A stretch of DNA of 64,000 nt from Pseudomonas sp. NFIX28 (GCF_900107395.1 NZ_FNPW01000010.1:1-64000), one strand, 5' to 3'. Shown: positions 17,481 to 26,531, numbered from the stretch's first letter. Notes: a model not told the origin generated them from the letters alone. Numbers and translations: made by a program.

Positions 17481-17518
17481 AAAAAACGCTGCCCCCCGGC
17501 GAGGAGGCAGCGTTTTTT
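17481..17518. terminator. Bidirectional terminator between estA and trpE
   Basis: AAAAAACGCTGCC pairs with GGCAGCGTTTTTT, giving a stem with A and T runs on either side; it can serve both convergent genes. Confidence 0.93.
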
Positions 17519-17534
17519 ATGGGCCGCAGTCCAC

Positions 17535-19016
17535 TCAGCTATCGGGCGTCTGCTCGGCCAGGGCCACCGCGCGGAACATGGCGCGACGCTTGTTCAGGGT
17601 TTCTTCCCATTCCAGCACCGGCACCGAATCGGCGACGATGCCGCCACCGGCTTGCACATGCAGCTCGCCGTCCTTGATCACCGCGGTACGAATGGCGATG
17701 GCCGTGTCCATGTTGCCGTTCCAGGCGAAGTAACCCACCGCCCCGCCATACACGCCACGCTTGACCGGCTCCAGCTCGTCGATGATTTCCATCGCGCGGA
17801 TCTTCGGCGCGCCAGACAAGGTGCCCGCCGGCAGAATCGCCCGCAGCGCGTCCATCGCGGTCAGCCCGGCCTTCAATTGGCCAGTGACGTTGGAAACGAT
17901 GTGCATCACGTTGGAATAACGCTCGATCACCATCTTCTCGGTGAGCTTTACCGAACCGATTTCGGAAACCCGCCCGGTGTCGTTGCGCCCCAGGTCGATC
18001 AGCATCAGGTGCTCGGCGATTTCCTTTTCATCCGACAGCAGGTCCACTTCCAGCGCCAGATCCGCCTCTTCGTTGGCGCCACGCGGGCGGGTACCGGCGA
18101 TCGGGCGAACGGTGATCAGGTTGTCTTCGACCCGCACCAGCACTTCCGGCGAACTACCGACCACATGGAAGTCGCCGAAGTTGAAGAAATACATGTAAGG
18201 CGTCGGGTTGAAGCAACGCAGCGCGCGATACAGGTCGATCGGCGCCGCCTTGAAATCGATGGACATGCGTTGCGACGGCACCACCTGCATGCAGTCGCCC
18301 GCCAGGATGTACTCCTTGATGGTATCGACGGCACGCTCGTAGTCGCCCTGGGTGAAGCTGGAGCGGAACGCCAGGTCGCTCGCCTGCTGCTTGCTGAAGT
18401 CCAGGCCGGGACGCGGGGCGATGGGCTGGCGCAGCTTTTCCAGCAACGCCTGCAGGCGCGCCTGGCCTTGCTCGAAGGCGTCGTCCCGGGACGGGTCGGC
18501 GAGAACGATGGCGTGCATCTTGCCGGCGAGGTTATCGAACACCACCACGGCGTCGGAGACCATCAGCAGAATGTCCGGCACACCGATCGGATCCGGGTTC
18601 GGGCATTTGCCCAGGCGCTTTTCCACGTAACGCACACAGTCGTAGCCGAAGTAACCGACCAGGCCACCGTTGAAACGCGGCAGGCCGGCAATGGTCGGCA
18701 CGTTGTAGCGGGCCTTGAAGGATTCGACGAAAGTCAGCGGGTCTTCCACGTCATGGCTTTCGGTCTCGACGCCATCGACGGTGATGCTGACGTGATGATC
18801 GTGCACCCGCAGCACGGTGCGGCAGGGCAAGCCGATGATCGAATAACGGCCCCACTTCTCGCCGCCCTGCACCGACTCCAGCAGATAGGAGTTGGGCTGG
18901 TCAGCCAGTTTCAGGTAGATCGACAGCGGCGTGTCGAAGTCGGCCAGGGTTTCGCAGGCAAGCGGGATGCGGTTGTAGCCGGCAGCGGCCAAACGCAGGA
19001 ATTCTTCGCGGATCAT
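17535..19016 (-). CDS. trpE: Anthranilate synthase component I
   Basis: Converts chorismate with TrpG-supplied ammonia to anthranilate; first committed step to tryptophan and normally feedback-inhibited by it. The 493-residue protein holds the feedback-site region LLES near the N-terminus and the chorismate-binding core GTRPRG, LIDLGRNDTGRVS, GTLSGAPKIRAMEII and YGGAVGYF. About 70 nt separate it from gph upstream, and the gph C-terminus with its tandem Trp codons is placed to act as its leader. Confidence 0.97.
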   Translation of the reverse strand: MIREEFLRLAAAGYNRIPLACETLADFDTPLSIYLKLADQPNSYLLESVQGGEKWGRYSIIGLPCRTVLRVHDHHVSITVDGVETESHDVEDPLTFVESFKARYNVPTIAGLPRFNGGLVGYFGYDCVRYVEKRLGKCPNPDPIGVPDILLMVSDAVVVFDNLAGKMHAIVLADPSRDDAFEQGQARLQALLEKLRQPIAPRPGLDFSKQQASDLAFRSSFTQGDYERAVDTIKEYILAGDCMQVVPSQRMSIDFKAAPIDLYRALRCFNPTPYMYFFNFGDFHVVGSSPEVLVRVEDNLITVRPIAGTRPRGANEEADLALEVDLLSDEKEIAEHLMLIDLGRNDTGRVSEIGSVKLTEKMVIERYSNVMHIVSNVTGQLKAGLTAMDALRAILPAGTLSGAPKIRAMEIIDELEPVKRGVYGGAVGYFAWNGNMDTAIAIRTAVIKDGELHVQAGGGIVADSVPVLEWEETLNKRRAMFRAVALAEQTPDS

Positions 19017-19087
19017 GGGGTGCCTCGTGGCTTGAGGTTCTGACAGTCAGGTATGCAAACGCGCCGGGGGACCGGCGAGGGAACAAG

Positions 19088-19906
19088 TCAGGCGCGCCAA
19101 CGCCAGCGGGCCAGGGCCTTGATGACTTTCATCCAGAGTTTGCGAGTGACCACCACGATGGCGTTTCCAGGAGGGGGTTGAACAGCGTCGGGCAACGTTA
19201 TCTCAGCGGCCGGATCCAGGCAACCGGGAATTAACTGACGCAGATCGTCGATCACCAGGGCCGGCAATTCCTCGGCAATCGGCCGTCCGTGATTGTAGCC
19301 ATAGCTCAATGCCACGCACTTCACGCCCGCGGCTTTTGCCGCTTGCACGTCGCTGCGCGAGTCACCGACAAACAGCGATTGCGAGGCCGGGATACTGGCC
19401 ATTTTCATCACGAAGAACAGCGCGGCCGGGTCGGGCTTCTTCTGCGGCAGGGTATCGCCGCCGATGATCCAGCGGAAATAACGGCCGATCTTCATTTGAT
19501 CCAGCAAGGGAGCGACGAAACGCTCCGGCTTGTTGGTGATCAGCGCCATTTCGACGCCCTGCTTGCGCAGCCACTTGAGGGTGTCACGCACGCCGGGGTA
19601 GACCACGGTCAGTTCGTGGCCATCTTCATAAGCGCTGTTGAACAGTTGCAGGGCATGTTCGGCCTCGACATCGTCGACGCCCTGCGCCGCGATGTCGTTG
19701 GCCAGGGCCCGGCGCACCAGCATCGGCGCGCCATTGCCGACCCATTCGCGCACCGCCTCGATACCGGCGGGCGGGCGCCCCAGCTTGAGCAGCATATTGT
19801 CCACGGCCGCGGCGAGGTCGGGAACCGAATCGACCAGGGTGCCATCCAGGTCGAACATCACCAGCCGCGGCAGACGCCCCGGGAACAGCTGCTCAAAACC
19901 GCTCAT
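19088..19906 (-). CDS. gph: Phosphoglycolate phosphatase; C-terminus may double as trpE leader
   Basis: HAD-superfamily enzyme that dephosphorylates 2-phosphoglycolate, a product of DNA repair. In 272 residues the nucleophile motif is FDLDGTLVDS (D19/D21), with later motifs ITNKPE and FVGDSRSDVQAAKAAG. After the HAD domain a basic tail ends ALARWRWRA, outside the catalytic fold. That tail has two Trp codons near the stop and matches the trpG leader peptide, so ribosome stalling here could control trpE. The ATG overlaps the rpe stop by 4 nt. Confidence 0.95.
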   Translation of the reverse strand: MSGFEQLFPGRLPRLVMFDLDGTLVDSVPDLAAAVDNMLLKLGRPPAGIEAVREWVGNGAPMLVRRALANDIAAQGVDDVEAEHALQLFNSAYEDGHELTVVYPGVRDTLKWLRKQGVEMALITNKPERFVAPLLDQMKIGRYFRWIIGGDTLPQKKPDPAALFFVMKMASIPASQSLFVGDSRSDVQAAKAAGVKCVALSYGYNHGRPIAEELPALVIDDLRQLIPGCLDPAAEITLPDAVQPPPGNAIVVVTRKLWMKVIKALARWRWRA

Positions 19907-20577
19907 GGACGAGCCAGCGCCAGTTCGGAACGCATCTTCTCGATCACGTCCTTGTAGTTCGGCGCATTGAAGATCGCCGAGCCCGCGACGAAGGTATCGG
20001 CGCCCGCCGCGGCGATTTCGCGGATGTTGTTCACATTCACGCCACCGTCTATTTCCAGGCGGATATCGCGACCGGAAGCGTCGATCAGGGCACGGGCCTC
20101 ACGCAGCTTGTCGAGGGTGCCAGGGATGAACTTCTGGCCGCCAAAGCCCGGGTTGACGCTCATCAGCAGGACCATGTCGACCTTGTCCATGACGTACTTG
20201 AGCACATCCAGCGGAGTGGCCGGGTTGAACACCAGGCCAGCCTTGCAGCCGCCTTCGCGGATCATTTGCAGGGAACGATCGACGTGCAGCGTGGCTTCCG
20301 GGTGGAAGGTGATGTAGGTTGCGCCGGCCTCGATGAAGTCGCCGATGATGCGGTCTACCGGGCTCACCATCAGGTGGGCGTCGATTGGCGCGGTGATGCC
20401 GTACTTACGCAGGGCGGCACAGACCATCGGACCGATGGTCAGGTTCGGCACGTAATGGTTGTCCATGACATCGAAGTGCACGATATCGGCGCCAGCGGCG
20501 AGAACATTGTCCACTTCCTCGCCCAGGCGGGCGAAATCGGCGGAGAGGATCGACGGAGCAATTGCGAAGGGCTGCAT
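19903..20577 (-). CDS. rpe: Ribulose-phosphate 3-epimerase
   Basis: Pentose-phosphate epimerase linking ribulose-5-phosphate and xylulose-5-phosphate. The 224-residue TIM barrel shows IAPSILSADFARLGEEV, the metal/catalytic HFDVMDNHYVPN segment, DAHLMV, MSVNPGFGGQKFIP and LEIDGGV. First gene of an rpe-gph-(trpE) run on the minus strand, with a 4-nt overlap to gph. Confidence 0.97.
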   Translation of the reverse strand: MQPFAIAPSILSADFARLGEEVDNVLAAGADIVHFDVMDNHYVPNLTIGPMVCAALRKYGITAPIDAHLMVSPVDRIIGDFIEAGATYITFHPEATLHVDRSLQMIREGGCKAGLVFNPATPLDVLKYVMDKVDMVLLMSVNPGFGGQKFIPGTLDKLREARALIDASGRDIRLEIDGGVNVNNIREIAAAGADTFVAGSAIFNAPNYKDVIEKMRSELALARP

Positions 20578-20656
20578 GACGCACCTTTTTGAGCGGAATC
20601 ACGGTGGCGCGCATTGTATACCTCATGCTTTGGCGCGCGCACCGTGACCGCGATGA

Positions 20657-21805
20657 TCAGTACGCCGCGCGATAGATCTTCTCAATATCGCCAGGGCTCA
20701 GTTTGCGCGGGTTGTTGCGCATCAGGCGCTCGATCCCCGCAGCCTCCACGGCCATGGACGGAATGGCCTCCTCCGGCACCCCGACACTGCGTAGCCCCGC
20801 TGGAATCTCCACCGCGGCGCAGAGTTGGCTCATGGCCTCGACGGCCTTGTCGGCGGCCTCGGACGCGCTCAGATGAGCGGTCTTGACCCCCATGGCCTCG
20901 GCTATATCGCGCATCCGCTCGACACAGGCCATCTTGTTCCAGGTCATGACGTACGGCAGCAGCAAGGCATTGCTGACGCCATGGGCGATGTTGAAACGCC
21001 CGCCCAGCGGATAGGCCAAAGCGTGCACCGCGCCGACCCCGGCATTGCCGAAGGCCATGCCGGCCATCAGGCTGGCGGTGGCCATGTCTTCGCGGGCCTG
21101 CAGGTGCGCGGGGTTGGCATAGGCCTTGGGCAGCGCCTGGGTAATCAGCCTGATCGCGCCGATGGCCAGCGAATCGGTGATGGGCGAGGCATTGAGCGAC
21201 AGATACGACTCGATGGCGTGCACCAGGGCATCGACACCACTGGCGGCCGTCACGCTGCGCGGGCAGGTCAGGGTCATCTGCGGGCTGACCAGCGCCACAT
21301 CGGGCAACAGGTAGTCGCTGACAATGCCCTTTTTCAGCTGCGCGACCTTGTCCGAGAGAATCGCCACATTGGTGACTTCGGAGCCGGTGCCCGCCGTGGT
21401 CGGAATGGCAATCAGCGGCGGCCCCTTGCGCGGCACCTGGTCGATCCCGAACAGGTCTTCCAGCGCCCCGTGATAACCGGCATAGGCCGCGACGCTTTTG
21501 GCGATGTCGATGGCGCTGCCGCCACCCAGGCCGATCAACCCGTCGTGCCCGCCTTCACGGTAAACCTGCATGCAGTCTTCGACGATGGCGATTTCCGGGT
21601 CAGGCAGCACCCGGTCGAAAATCTCGTAGTCGCGCCCGCCCAGTTGCGCCAGCGCCAGCTCCACGGTGCCGGACTTGACCAGCGCGGCATCGGTGACGAT
21701 CAGCGGGTTATCGATATCCAGGCGGCTCAGTTCGGCGGACAGTTGCTCGATGGCGGCAGAACCGGTGAGCAGTTTGTGGGCGATCTTGAAAGAGGAAAGA
21801 CTCAT
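20657..21805 (-). CDS. Iron-containing (type III) alcohol dehydrogenase
   Basis: NAD(P)-dependent metal-containing dehydrogenase of 382 residues. Visible are the cofactor motif GLGGGSAIDIAKSV and iron-ligand segments GVDALVHAIESYLS (Asp/His) and GAVHALAYPLGGRFNIAHG (two His). The family includes 1,3-propanediol, 4-hydroxybutyrate and ethanol dehydrogenases; substrate cannot be fixed. It follows the AgtABCD-type transporter on the same strand and, from memory, is absent at this place in PAO1, so a role with the transported amino acid (semialdehyde to hydroxy acid) is an attractive inference. Confidence 0.9.
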   Translation of the reverse strand: MSLSSFKIAHKLLTGSAAIEQLSAELSRLDIDNPLIVTDAALVKSGTVELALAQLGGRDYEIFDRVLPDPEIAIVEDCMQVYREGGHDGLIGLGGGSAIDIAKSVAAYAGYHGALEDLFGIDQVPRKGPPLIAIPTTAGTGSEVTNVAILSDKVAQLKKGIVSDYLLPDVALVSPQMTLTCPRSVTAASGVDALVHAIESYLSLNASPITDSLAIGAIRLITQALPKAYANPAHLQAREDMATASLMAGMAFGNAGVGAVHALAYPLGGRFNIAHGVSNALLLPYVMTWNKMACVERMRDIAEAMGVKTAHLSASEAADKAVEAMSQLCAAVEIPAGLRSVGVPEEAIPSMAVEAAGIERLMRNNPRKLSPGDIEKIYRAAY

Positions 21806-21895
21806 GTGCGCGGCCTCTTATAAAGGTGAGAGCTGGCACAAGAGTAGCTGGGGATTGGGTGTTGTCTGCTATTTGAGCGATGAATACCGCGACGA

Positions 21896-21924
21896 AGCGC
21901 TCCCGCAGCTGGCGCGGGAGCGCT
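21896..21924. repeat. Intergenic hairpin between agtD and the alcohol dehydrogenase
   Basis: An 11-bp perfect stem (AGCGCTCCCGC with GCGGGAGCGCT, 7-nt loop). No T run follows on either strand, so it may be an mRNA-stabilising or REP-like element and not an intrinsic terminator. Confidence 0.6.
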
Positions 21925-21937
21925 CCGAACGTGGCGA

Positions 21938-22762
21938 TCAGACCGGCGCGGTACGCAGTTTTTCGCTGCGGCCACGCAGCCATTCCAGGGTCAGCAGCAG
22001 AATCACCGAGAAGGCGATCAGCAGCGTCGCCGCGGCGGCGATGGTCGGGCTGAGGTTTTCGCGGATGCCGCTGAACATCTGGCGGGGCAAGGTGGCTTGC
22101 TCGGGGCCGGCGAGGAACAGCGTGACCACGACTTCATCGAACGAGGTGGCAAAGGCGAACAACGCCCCGCTGATGACCCCAGGGGCGATCAACGGCAGGG
22201 TCACCCGACGGAACGTCGTCAGCGGCGAAGCGCCCAGGCTGGCCGCCGCTCGCACCAGATTATGGTTGAACCCCTGCAAGGTGGCCGAGACCGTGATAAT
22301 CACGAACGGCACGCCCAGCACGGCGTGGACGACGATCAGCGAGAAGAAGCTGTTACCCATGCCCAGGGGCGCGAAGAACAGGTAGCTGGCCACGCCGATG
22401 ATCACCACCGGCACCACCATCGGCGAAATCACCAGCGCCATCACCAGCGCCTTGCCGGGAAAGTCGCCACGGGTCAGGCCGATGGCCGCCAGCGTGCCGA
22501 AGACCATCGCCAGCACGGTGGCCGCCGGGGCGACGATGATGCTGTTCTTCAGGGCGCGCATCCATTCCGCCGAGGCGAAGAAGTCGTGATACCACTGCAG
22601 CGAGAAGCCCTGCAGCGGATACACCAGGAAGCTGCCCGAGTTGAACGACAGCGGAACGATCACCAGCACCGGCAGGATCAGGAACAACAGGATCAAGCCG
22701 CAGAGAATCCGCAAGCTGTAGAACCAGACCCGCTCGACGGGCGACATGTAAGGGCTCAGCAT
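21938..22762 (-). CDS. agtD: ABC importer permease, PotC type (AgtD-like)
   Basis: Inner-membrane subunit of a polyamine/opine-family importer. The 274-residue protein has six hydrophobic segments and the EAA-type coupling loop LVRAAASLGASPLTTFRRVTLPLIAPGV that contacts the ATPase. Gene order ATPase, binding protein, permease, permease matches the P. aeruginosa agtABCD operon for GABA and 5-aminovalerate, hence the symbol; substrate here is by analogy. Confidence 0.88.
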   Translation of the reverse strand: MLSPYMSPVERVWFYSLRILCGLILLFLILPVLVIVPLSFNSGSFLVYPLQGFSLQWYHDFFASAEWMRALKNSIIVAPAATVLAMVFGTLAAIGLTRGDFPGKALVMALVISPMVVPVVIIGVASYLFFAPLGMGNSFFSLIVVHAVLGVPFVIITVSATLQGFNHNLVRAAASLGASPLTTFRRVTLPLIAPGVISGALFAFATSFDEVVVTLFLAGPEQATLPRQMFSGIRENLSPTIAAAATLLIAFSVILLLTLEWLRGRSEKLRTAPV

Positions 22763-22775
22763 TTCGATTCTCTCC

Positions 22776-24023
22776 TTAGCTCAGGCGCAGGCGGCTGGCG
22801 CCCACCAGCCAGCTGTAAATCAGATACAGCACGATGGTCGCCAACAGCAGCAGGCCGCCCAGCGCGGTCGCCATGCCCCAGTTGATGCTGGTGTTGGTGT
22901 AGAAGGCGACGAAGTAGCTGACCATCTGATCGTTCGGGCTGCCCAGCAGCGCCGGGGTGATGTAGTAGCCGATGGCGAGAATGAACACCAACAGGCAACC
23001 GGCGCCGACACCGGCATAGGTCTGCGGGAAATACACCCGCCAGAAACTGGCGAACGGATGGCAGCCCAGGGAAATCGCCGCGCGCATATAGGTCGGCGAG
23101 ATGTTTTTCATCACGCTGTAGATCGGCAGGATCATGAACGGCAGCAGGATATGCACCATCGAGATGTAGACCCCGGTGCGGTTGAACACCAGCTCCAGCG
23201 GCTTGTCGATCACGCCCATGGCCATCAGCGCGCTGTTGATCAGGCCACCCGATTGCAGCAGCACGATCCACGCTGCCACGCGCACCAGGATCGAGGTCCA
23301 GAACGGCAGCAGCACCAGAATCATCAACAGGTTGCTCTGGCGGGCCGGCAGGTTGGCCAGCAGGTAGGCCAGGGGATAGGCCAGCACCAGGCAGATCGCG
23401 GTAATCACCAGGCCCATCCAGAATGTCCGGGCGAAGATATCCAGGTAGATGGCCTGGTCAGGGGTCGCCGGGGCGATTTCCCCGAGGTCGTCGATCCGAT
23501 GGTCGACCGCGGCCAGCAGGTAGAACGGGGTCAGGTTGCTGGTGTTGCGGCGTACCGCCTGCCAGTAGGCGGGGTCGCCCCAACGCTCGTCGATGGCTTC
23601 CAGCGCTTCTTTATAAGAGGCCGGCTGCTCCTTGAATGGCAGGGCACGGGCGGTTTTGGTCAGCAGGCTGCGATAGCCGGCCAACTCCATGTTCAGTCGC
23701 TTGGACAGATCGCCCAAGGTTTGCTGCTTGCGCGCTTCGGCCAGGTCTTCGCTCAGCGCCTTGTACACCGGCTCGGCAGGCAGACCGCGTCCGTCCCAAC
23801 CGGCGATGGCGACCACGGTGCGCGGCATGCCTTCGACCACCTCCGGGTTACCGACGCTCTTGTACAGCAGCGCTGCGATAGGCACGAGAAACACCAACAG
23901 CAGGAACAGCACCAGAGGCGCGATCAGCGCTTGTGCCTTCCAGCGGTTGACCCGCTCGGCACGCGCCAGGCGCTGCTTGAGGCTGGGGCTGGTGACCTCG
24001 TTCAGGGGAACGCTAATGGCCAT
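22776..24023 (-). CDS. agtC: ABC importer permease, PotB type, with enlarged periplasmic loop (AgtC-like)
   Basis: First permease of the importer. At 415 residues it is over 100 longer than ordinary PotB. The extra part lies after the first membrane segment (about residues 30-55): a soluble, helical stretch to about residue 195 (KALSEDLAEARKQQTLG..., then ALPFKEQPASYKEALEAI), then the remaining five segments and the EAA-type loop RAAISLGCHPFASFWRVYFP. The loop could contact the binding protein. Ends 13 nt before agtD. Confidence 0.88.
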   Translation of the reverse strand: MAISVPLNEVTSPSLKQRLARAERVNRWKAQALIAPLVLFLLLVFLVPIAALLYKSVGNPEVVEGMPRTVVAIAGWDGRGLPAEPVYKALSEDLAEARKQQTLGDLSKRLNMELAGYRSLLTKTARALPFKEQPASYKEALEAIDERWGDPAYWQAVRRNTSNLTPFYLLAAVDHRIDDLGEIAPATPDQAIYLDIFARTFWMGLVITAICLVLAYPLAYLLANLPARQSNLLMILVLLPFWTSILVRVAAWIVLLQSGGLINSALMAMGVIDKPLELVFNRTGVYISMVHILLPFMILPIYSVMKNISPTYMRAAISLGCHPFASFWRVYFPQTYAGVGAGCLLVFILAIGYYITPALLGSPNDQMVSYFVAFYTNTSINWGMATALGGLLLLATIVLYLIYSWLVGASRLRLS

Positions 24024-24091
24024 GACGAACTCCGCAAATCTTTAAACGGTAGCGGCGTCACCCGCAGGTGACGCCGCCGATGCATGACGCC

Positions 24092-25153
24092 TTACTTGGC
24101 CGCCCACGAATTGAAACGCTGCTCCAGCTGCTCGCCGTTGTCAGCCCAGAAGCTGACGTCGATCTGCACCTGGTTGGCGATGTTTTCCGGGGTGGTCGGC
24201 ATGTCTTTCAGGATGTCCTTGGCCAGCAGCGGAACGGCCTGGGTATTGGCCGGACCGTAGGCAATGTTTTCCGAGTAGGTCTTCTGCTGCTGCGGCTGCA
24301 CGGTGAAGGCGATGAATTTCTTTGCCGCTTCGGCGCGGGTCTTGTCCAGGCCCTTCGGAATGGCCCAGGCATCGAAGTCGTAGATACCGCCGTTCCACAC
24401 GACCTTCAGGTTGCTTTCCTTCTGTACCGCGGCGATCCGGCCGTTGTAAGCCGAGCTCATGACCACGTCGCCACTAGCCAGATACTGCGGCGGCTGGGCG
24501 CCGGCTTCCCACCACTGGATGCTTGGCTTGAGTTCGTCGAGCTTCTTGAAGGCGCGATCCTGGCCGTCCTTGCCGGCCAGCACCTTGTACACATCCTTGG
24601 GCGCCACGCCGTCCGCCATCAGGGCGAATTCCAGGGTGTACTTGGCGCCTTTGCGCAGGCCACGCTTGCCCGGGAATTTCTTGGTGTCCCAGAAATCCGC
24701 CCAGCTGGTCGGCGCGGTTTTCAGCTTGTCGGCGTTATAGGCCAGGACGGTCGACCAAACGAAGAAGCCCACGCCGCAAGGCTGGATCGCGCCCTTGACG
24801 TAATCATCTGGGTTGCCGAACAGCTCGGGATCGAGTTGCTCGAACATGTCTTCGTCACAACCGCGGGACAGCTCCGGCGACTCGACTTCCACCAGGTCCC
24901 AGGACACGCTCTTGGTGTCGACCATGGCTTTGACCTTGGCCATCTCGCCGTTGTATTCGCCAGCGATGATCTTGCCGTTGCCCGCCGCTTCCCACGGTGC
25001 GTAGAAGGCTTTGACCTGGGCCGCCTTGTTCGCCCCGCCAAAGGACACCACGGTCAGGTCCGGGCCCGCCGCCATCGCGTGCGATGCGCCCATCAAGCCT
25101 AATGCCACAGCGATAGCGCTAAGAGGAGCGGTGAATTTCAAGGATCTCAACAT
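24092..25153 (-). CDS. agtB: Periplasmic substrate-binding protein, PotD family (AgtB-like)
   Basis: Binding protein of 353 residues with a Sec signal ending near ASHAMA-AG (about residue 28), then the family start LTVVSFGGANKAAQVKAFY. Two-lobed periplasmic-binding fold with the DLVEVESPEL hinge and YNGRIAAVQ segments. Polyamine/GABA-type ligands are likely from family and gene order; no ligand residue can be assigned with confidence. Confidence 0.88.
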   Translation of the reverse strand: MLRSLKFTAPLSAIAVALGLMGASHAMAAGPDLTVVSFGGANKAAQVKAFYAPWEAAGNGKIIAGEYNGEMAKVKAMVDTKSVSWDLVEVESPELSRGCDEDMFEQLDPELFGNPDDYVKGAIQPCGVGFFVWSTVLAYNADKLKTAPTSWADFWDTKKFPGKRGLRKGAKYTLEFALMADGVAPKDVYKVLAGKDGQDRAFKKLDELKPSIQWWEAGAQPPQYLASGDVVMSSAYNGRIAAVQKESNLKVVWNGGIYDFDAWAIPKGLDKTRAEAAKKFIAFTVQPQQQKTYSENIAYGPANTQAVPLLAKDILKDMPTTPENIANQVQIDVSFWADNGEQLEQRFNSWAAK

Positions 25154-25197
25154 TTATTGTTCTCTCCACGTGCAGGGTTGGTGAAGCAAGGGGGCGA

Positions 25198-26322
25198 TCA
25201 ATGCGCCTCTAGAAGTGGGTCGAGCGCGCGAACGTGCTCGACCTGCCAGCCAAGCGGAACCACATCGCCCACCGCCAGCTCCGGATCGAGCTCGGCAATC
25301 GGCTGTTTCACGAAGAAGTCGGTCTTGCCACAGACTTCCAGGCGAACCCGGACGTGGTCGCCCAGATAGATGAATTCCGCCACCCTCCCTGAGAAGCGGT
25401 TGACACAACTTTCGCTGGAGCCGTTGAGGCTCACGCGTTCCGGACGAATCGACAGGGTCACCGGCTCGCCGGTCTTGCCGACATTGACCGCCAGCGCCTC
25501 GACCTTCTCGCCGCGCCCCAGCTCGACCACGCAGCGATCGCCGCTATGGCTGTGCAGGCGGCCGTTGAGACGGTTGTTCTCGCCGATGAAGTTGGCGACG
25601 AAGGTGTTCTTCGGTTCTTCGTAAAGGGTTCGTGGCGGGGCGATCTGCTGGATTTCGCCCTGGTGGAACACCGCGACCCGGTCAGACATGGTCAGGGCTT
25701 CGCCCTGGTCGTGAGTCACGTAGACCACGGTCACGCCGAGGCGTTGGTGCAAGTGCTTGATTTCCATCTGCATGTGCTCGCGCAGCTGTTTGTCCAGCGC
25801 GCCGAGGGGTTCGTCCATCAGCACCAGCTGCGGCTCGAATACCAATGCCCGGGCCAGCGCCACCCGCTGCTGCTGGCCACCGGACAGTTGCGCCGGATAA
25901 CGCTGGGCGAAGGATTCGAGCTGGACCATGCTCAGCACGCGTTTGACCCGCTCGCTGATATCGGTCTTGCTCAAGCCGCGCACCGACAGCGGGAACGCCA
26001 GGTTCTCGGCCACGGTCATGTGCGGGAACAATGCATAGTTCTGGAACACCATGCCGATGTCGCGCTTGTGCGGCGGCACGTTGTTGATCGCCCGCCCGGC
26101 CAGCTGGATTTCCCCGGCAGTCGGGGTTTCGAAGCCGGCCAGCATCATCAGGCTGGTGGTCTTGCCGGAGCCGGACGGCCCGAGCAGGGTAAGGAATTCG
26201 CCTTTGCGAATGTCCAGGTTGAGGTCTTTGACGATCAGGTTTTCGCCGTCGTAGCTCTTTTGCACACCACGGAAACTGACCAGTACATCGTTCGCCCCAG
26301 CGCTTGAATCGACCTCGCTCAT
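25198..26322 (-). CDS. agtA: ABC importer ATPase, PotA family (AgtA-like)
   Basis: ATP-binding subunit of 374 residues: Walker A GPSGSGKT (48-55), Q-loop Q94, signature LSGGQ (146-150), Walker B LVLMDE (166-171), switch H204, then a TOBE-type C-terminal regulatory domain (about 290-370). First gene of the agt operon. The start MSEVDSS follows GTGTGGGT; a longer in-frame start is not supported. A perfect hairpin and REP pair lie upstream. Confidence 0.9.
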   Translation of the reverse strand: MSEVDSSAGANDVLVSFRGVQKSYDGENLIVKDLNLDIRKGEFLTLLGPSGSGKTTSLMMLAGFETPTAGEIQLAGRAINNVPPHKRDIGMVFQNYALFPHMTVAENLAFPLSVRGLSKTDISERVKRVLSMVQLESFAQRYPAQLSGGQQQRVALARALVFEPQLVLMDEPLGALDKQLREHMQMEIKHLHQRLGVTVVYVTHDQGEALTMSDRVAVFHQGEIQQIAPPRTLYEEPKNTFVANFIGENNRLNGRLHSHSGDRCVVELGRGEKVEALAVNVGKTGEPVTLSIRPERVSLNGSSESCVNRFSGRVAEFIYLGDHVRVRLEVCGKTDFFVKQPIAELDPELAVGDVVPLGWQVEHVRALDPLLEAH

Positions 26323-26427
26323 ACCCACACCTTTTGTTTTTTGACGGCTGTGGACTAAGCCTAGTGGAGGCCACAAGCCGCGCAAATCGGGGGGTATGAG
26401 AGATTGGCCTCAGTCGGATGGAAGGTT

Positions 26428-26451
26428 CCTTGTAGGGATCGCCCTACAAGG
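26428..26451. repeat. Perfect inverted repeat upstream of agtA
   Basis: CCTTGTAGGG and CCCTACAAGG are exact reverse complements around a 4-nt loop (10-bp arms), about 106 nt upstream of the agtA start. It could be an operator for the AgtR regulator or a transcript hairpin; nothing in the sequence decides. Confidence 0.55.
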
Positions 26452-26531
26452 ATGGCGCGATTGGATAAGTCCTGACAGAAGCCCGGCGAAGATCATGGCC
26501 ATAAGCCGGTTTTCGTGTCGCAAATGGGTAT

